Assembly (NCBI GenBank): GCA_025024175.1
Contig: QCXZ01000041.1
Coordinates: 2,723,786 to 2,787,785, forward strand
DNA length: 64,000 bases
Direction: 5' to 3'
From: Rhyzopertha dominica
Lineage: Eukaryota > Arthropoda > Insecta > Coleoptera > Bostrichidae
Shown in pieces: positions 59,401 to 64,000 of this stretch; the stretch's first letter is position 1; the number at the start of each line of letters is the position of its first letter. Under the pieces are notes generated by a model. It worked only from the letters and a program-made list of their open reading frames with translations, was not told where the DNA came from and did not search any database. The position numbers were made by a program, and so were the translations under genes.

Positions 59401-60211
59401 TCACCGAAAACGGCAAAATAGCAAAGGCTAACAACCCCTTTGTTGTTTTTTCACATTGAAAATTGGTGGTCTCCGATTACGCTAATTTTATGTTCATTTA
59501 CTAATGTGGCCCTGCTGCATTTCGGAGTGGTGTCAGTTTTCCTCTAGCTGCAACGGTTCGTCTGAAAAGTGACCTAGAGTAGAACTATCAATTTACGAAA
59601 AATTAATTTCCCGACGTCCTAGCTCATTTCTGAATGCATTTTTGGAATCAGCAGCTCAATATACATCAGTATGCCGATTTTGCGCCAAAAATAATTTTGA
59701 CCGAAAACTGCAAAAAAGCAAAGGCTAACCCCTTTGTTGTTTTTTCACATTGAAAATTGATGGTCTCCGATTACGCTAATTTTATGTTCATTTACTAATG
59801 TGGACCTGCTGCATTTCGGAGTGGTATCAGTTTTTCTCTAGCTGCAATGGTTCGTCTGAAAAGTGACCTAGAGTAGAACTTTCAATTTACGAAAAATTAA
59901 ATTCCCGACGTCCCAGCTCATTTCTGAATGCATTTTTGGAATCAGCAGCCAAAATACATCAGTATACCGATTTTGAGCCAAAAATAATTTTCACCGAAAA
60001 CGGCAAAATAGCAAAGGCTAACCCCTTTGTTGTTTTTTCACGTTGAAAATTGATGGTCTCCGATTAAGCTAATTTTATGTTCATTTACTAATGTGGACCT
60101 GCTGCATTTCGGAGTGGTGTCAGTTTTTTCTCTAGCTGCAACGGTTCGTCTGAAAAGTGACCTAGAGTAGAACTTTCAATGTACGAAAAATTAAATTCCC
60201 GCGTCCCAGCT
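56482..60211 (+). repeat. Satellite array of about 294-bp monomers, left block
   Basis: Monomer starts judged by GATGGTCTCCGATTACGC fall at about 56513, 56808, 57102, 57400 and 57694, and so on, at 294-298 bp spacing. Common words are GGACCTGCTGCATTTCGGAG, AACGGTTCGTCTGAAAAGTG and CAGTATGCCGATTTTGAGCC. Identity between monomers is high. Variants (ACTGCAAAAGAGC or ACGGCAAAATAGC; ATTACGC or ATTAAGC; CACATTG or CACGTTG) define a five-monomer higher-order unit. No open frame persists, so it is non-coding, probably pericentromeric or other heterochromatin. It does not resemble the 360-bp satellite of Tribolium castaneum in length. Confidence 0.95.
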
Positions 60212-60311
60212 NNNNNNNNNNNNNNNNNNNNNNNNNNNNNNNNNNNNNNNNNNNNNNNNNNNNNNNNNNNNNNNNNNNNNNNNNNNNNNNNNNNNNNNNN
60301 NNNNNNNNNNN
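60212..60311. other. Assembly gap of 100 N
   Basis: Exactly 100 unresolved bases inside the satellite array. The round number suggests a gap of unknown size, so the true array length cannot be read from this window. Confidence 0.98.
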
Positions 60312-63300
60312 TCTGAATGCATTTTGGAATCAGCAGCTCAAAATACATCAGTATGCCGATTTTGAGCCAAAAATAATTTTCACCGAAAACTGCAAAGAGC
60401 AAAGACTAACCCCTTTGTTTTTTTCACATTCAAATTGATGGTCTCCGATTACGCTAATTTTATGTTCATTTACTAATGTGGAACCCTGCTGCATTTCGGA
60501 GTGGTGTCAGTTTCCTCTAGCTGCAACGGTTCGTCTGAAAAGTGACCTAGGGTAGAACTATCAATTTACGAAAAATTAATTCCCGACGTCCTAGCTCATT
60601 CTGAATGCATTTTTGGAATCAGCAGCTCAAAATACATCAGTATGCCGATTTTGAGCCAAAAATAATTTTCACCGAAAACGGCAAAATAGCCAAAGGCTAA
60701 CCCCTTTGTTGTTTTTCACATTGAAACTTGAAGGTCTCCGATTACGCTAATTTTATGTTCATTTACTAATGTGGATCTGCTGCATTTCGGAGTGGTGTCA
60801 GTTATTCTCTAGCTGCAACGGTTCGTCTGAAAAGTGACCTAGAGTAGAACTTTCAATTTACGAAAAATTAAATTCCCGACGTCCTAGCTCATTTCTGAAT
60901 GCATTTTTGGAATCAGCAGCTCAAAATACATCAGTATGCCGATTTTGAGCCAAAAATAATTTTCACCGAAAACTGCAAAGGAGCAAAGGCTAACCCCATT
61001 GTTGTTTTTTCACGATTGAAAATTGATGGTCTCCGATTACGCTAATTTTATGTTCATTTACTAATGTGGACCTGCTGCATTTCGGAGTGGTATCAGTTTT
61101 TCTCTAGCTTCAACGGTTTCGTCTGAAAAGTGACCTAGAGTAGAACTTTCAATTTACGAAAAATTAATTTCCCGACGTCCTAGCTCATTTCTGAATGCAT
61201 TTTTTGAATCAGCAGCTCAAAATACATCAGTATGCCGATTTTGAGCCAAAAATAATTTTCACCGAAAATGGCAAAATAGCAAAGGCTAACCCCTTTGTTG
61301 TTTTTTTCACATTGAATATTGATGGTCTCCGATTACGCTAATTTTATGTTCATTTACTAATGTGGACCTGCTGCATTTCGGAGTGGTGTCAGTTTTCTCT
61401 AGCTGCAACGGTTCGTCTGAAAAGTGACCTAGAGTAGAACTTTCAATTTACGAAAAATTAATTTCCCGACGTCCTAGCTCATTTCTGAATGCATTTTTGG
61501 AATCAGCAGCTCAAAATACATCAGTATGCCGATTTTGAGCCAAAAATAATTTTCACCGAAAACGGCAAAATAGCAAAGGCTAACCCCTTTGTTGTTTTTT
61601 CACATTGAAACTTGATGGTCTCCGATTACGCTAATTTTATGTTCATTTACTAATGTGGATCTGCTGCATTTCGGAGTGGTGTCAGTTTATCTCTAGCTGC
61701 AACGGNTCGTCTGAAAAGTGACNTAGAGTAGAACTTTCAATTTACGAAAAATTAAATTCCCGACGTCCCAGCTCATTTCTGAATGCATTTTTGGAATCAG
61801 CAGCCAAAATACATCAGTATGCCGATTTTGAGCCAAAAATAATATTCACCGAAAACGGCAAAATAGCAAAGGCTAACCCCTTTGTTGTTTTTTCACGTTG
61901 AAACTTGATGGTCTCCGATTAAGCTAATTTTATGTTCATTTACTAATGTGGACCTGCTGCATTTCGGAGTGGTGTCAGTTTTTCTCTAGCTGCAACGGTT
62001 CGTCTGAAAAGTGACCTAGAGTAGAACTTTCAATTTACAAAAAATTAAATTCCCGACGTCCTAGCTCATTTCTGAATGCATTTTTGGAATCAGCAGCTCA
62101 AAATACATCAGTATGCCGATTTTGAGCCAAAAATAATTTTCACCGAAAACTGCAAAAGAGCAAAGGCTAACCCCTTTGTTGTTTTTTCACATTGAAAATT
62201 GATGGTCTGCGATTACGCTAATTTTATGTTCATTTACTAATGTGGACCTGCTGCATTTCGGAGTGGTGTCAGTTTTTCTCTAGGTGCAACGGTTCGTCTG
62301 AAAAGTGACCTAGAGTAGAACTTTCAATTTACGAAAAATTAAATTCCCGACGTCCTAGCTCATTTCTGAATGCATTTTTGGAATCAGCAGCTCAAAATAC
62401 ATCAGTATGCCGATTTTGAGCCAAAAATAATTTTCACCGAAAACTGCAAAAGAGCAAAGGCTAACCCCTTTGTTGTTTTTTCACATTGAAAATTGATGGT
62501 CTGCGATTACACTAATTTTATGTTCATTTACTAATGTGGACCTGCTGCATTTCGGAGTGGTGTCAGTTTTTCTCTAGGTGCAACGGTTCGTCTGAAAAGT
62601 GACCTAGAGTAGAACTTTCAATTTACGAAAAATTAAATTCCCGANGTCCTAGCTCATTTCTGAATGCATTTTTGGAATCAGCAGCTCAAAATACATCAGT
62701 ATGCCGATTTTGAGCCAAAAATAATTTTCACCGAAAACTGCAAAAGAGCAAAGGCTAACCCCTTTGTTGTTTTTTCACATTGAAAATTGATGGTCTGCGA
62801 TTACGCTAATTTTATGTTCATTTACTAATGTGGACCTGCTGCATTTCGGAGTGGTGTCAGTTTTTCTCTAGGTGCAACGGTTCGTCTGAAAAGTGACCTA
62901 GAGTAGAACTTTCAATTTACGAAAAATTAAATTCCCGACGTCCTAGCTCATTTCTGAATGCATTTTTGGAATCAGCAGCTCAAAATACATCAGTATGCCG
63001 ATTTTGAGCCAAAAATAATTTTCACCGAAAACTGCAAAAGAGCAAAGGCTAACCCCTTTGTTGTTTTTTCACATTGAAAATTGATGGTCTGCGATTACGC
63101 TAATTTTATGTTCATTTACTAATGTGGACCTGCTGCATTTCGGAGTGGTGTCAGTTTTTCTCTAGGTGCAACGGTTCGTCTGAAAAGTGACCTAGAGTAG
63201 AACTTTCAATTTACGAAAAATTAAATTCCCGACTTCCTAGCTCATTTCTGAATGCATTTTTGGAATCAGCAGCTCAAAATACATCAGTATGCCGATTTTG

Positions 63301-64000
63301 AGCCAAAAATAATTTTCACCGAAAACTGCAAAAGAGCAAAGGCTAACAACCCCTTTGTTGTTTTTTCACATTGAAAATTGATGGTCTGCGATTACGCTAA
63401 TTTTATGTTCATTTACTAATGTGGACCTGCTGCATTTCGGAGTGGTGTCAGTTTTTCTCTAGGTGCAACGGTTCGTCTGAAAAGTGACCTAGAGTAGAAC
63501 TTTCAATTTACGAAAAATTAAATTCCCGACGTCCTAGCTCATTTCTGAATGCATTTTTGGAATCAGTAGCTCAAAATACATCAGTATGCCGATTTTGAGC
63601 CAAAAATAATTTTCACCGAAAACTGCAAAAGATCAAAGGCTAACCCCTTTGTTGTTTTTTCACATTGAAAATTGATTGTCTCCGATTAAGCTAATTTTAT
63701 GTTCATTTACTAATGTGGACCTGCTGCATTTCGGAGTGGTGTCAGTTTTTCTCTAGCTGCAACGGTTCGTCTGAAAAGTGACCTAGAGTAGAACTTTCAA
63801 TTTACAAAAAATTAAATTCCCGACGTCCTAGCTCATTTCTGAATGCATTTTTGGAATCAGCAGCTCTAAATACATCAGTATGCCGATTTTGAGCCAAAAA
63901 TAATTTTCACCGAAAACTGCAAAAGAGCAAAGGCTAACCCCTTTGTTGTTTTTCACATTGAAAATTGATGGTCTCCGATTACGCTAATTTTATGTTCATT
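60312..64000 (+). repeat. Satellite array of about 294-bp monomers, right block, open at window end
   Basis: The same monomer in the same orientation continues to the last base, so the array extends beyond the window. Just after the gap (60312-60720) single-base losses and gains are frequent, which may be sequencing error. Five successive monomers (starts near 62205, 62499, 62793, 63087 and 63388) share CTGCGATTAC in place of CTCCGATTAC and CTCTAGGTGC in place of CTCTAGCTGC, a sign of recent local amplification. Confidence 0.95.

Noticed and set aside
60088..60402. 104-codon open frame across the N gap
   Set aside because: A third of it is unresolved bases and the rest is satellite; it has no coding meaning.
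56482..64000. Hammerhead ribozyme in the satellite monomer
   Set aside because: Satellite-borne hammerheads are known in other animals, but neither strand of this monomer has CTGANGA together with a properly spaced GAAA.
56482..64000. Known Tribolium castaneum major satellite
   Set aside because: The period is about 294 bp, not about 360 bp.
56006..64000. CRISPR-like array
   Set aside because: The repeats are long, directly abutting monomers without unique spacers, in an animal genome.

Overview
The window looks like nuclear DNA of an insect, most likely a beetle. It is AT-rich, its genes have introns with GT/AG borders, and it carries the recognisable animal genes dachshund, TBC1D15/17 and SAP18. 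There are many decayed transposable elements and a satellite array. The beetle assignment is inferred from general character, not shown by any single sequence. Scattered N bases and a 100-N gap mark it as a draft assembly.

Layout. Positions 1-28059 are read as the first intron of dachshund (dac), whose first coding exon lies at 28060-28736 on the minus strand. No later dac exon was found to the left, so the intron is at least 28 kb if the gene continues that way. The presumed intron alternates between low-repeat islands with more GC (about 2.4, 4.0, 6.4, 8.7, 10.4, 13.0, 15.7, 18.4, 20.8, 22.4, 24.3 and 27.5 kb), which are candidate enhancers, and patches of LINE, MITE, THAP-transposon, mariner and DDE-transposase remains. 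Positions 28737-29400 hold the presumptive dac 5' leader and promoter. Positions 29.4-50.4 kb are gene-poor upstream DNA with two Penelope-like retroelements, a deleted copia pol, THAP and DUF7869-like transposon pieces, an unclassified 2.27-kb element with terminal inverted repeats, and a second copy of a DDE-type transposon.

Positions 50.4-54.9 kb hold two compact housekeeping-type genes arranged tail to tail. One is a four-exon TBC1D15/17-like Rab GTPase-activating protein (plus strand, 634 residues). The other is a two-exon SAP18 (minus strand, 157 residues). The three genes have separate roles: dac is a developmental transcription cofactor, SAP18 a corepressor and splicing-complex subunit, and TBC1D15 a Rab7/mitochondrial-dynamics regulator. 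Nothing suggests one pathway.

From about 56.0 kb to the window end is a satellite array of roughly 294-bp monomers. Its outer 1.6 monomers are reversed and diverged, and they meet the main array at a palindrome centred on 56481/56482. The main array shows a five-monomer higher-order repeat and a recently homogenised block, and is interrupted by the 100-N gap. No rRNA, confident tRNA or CRISPR was seen.
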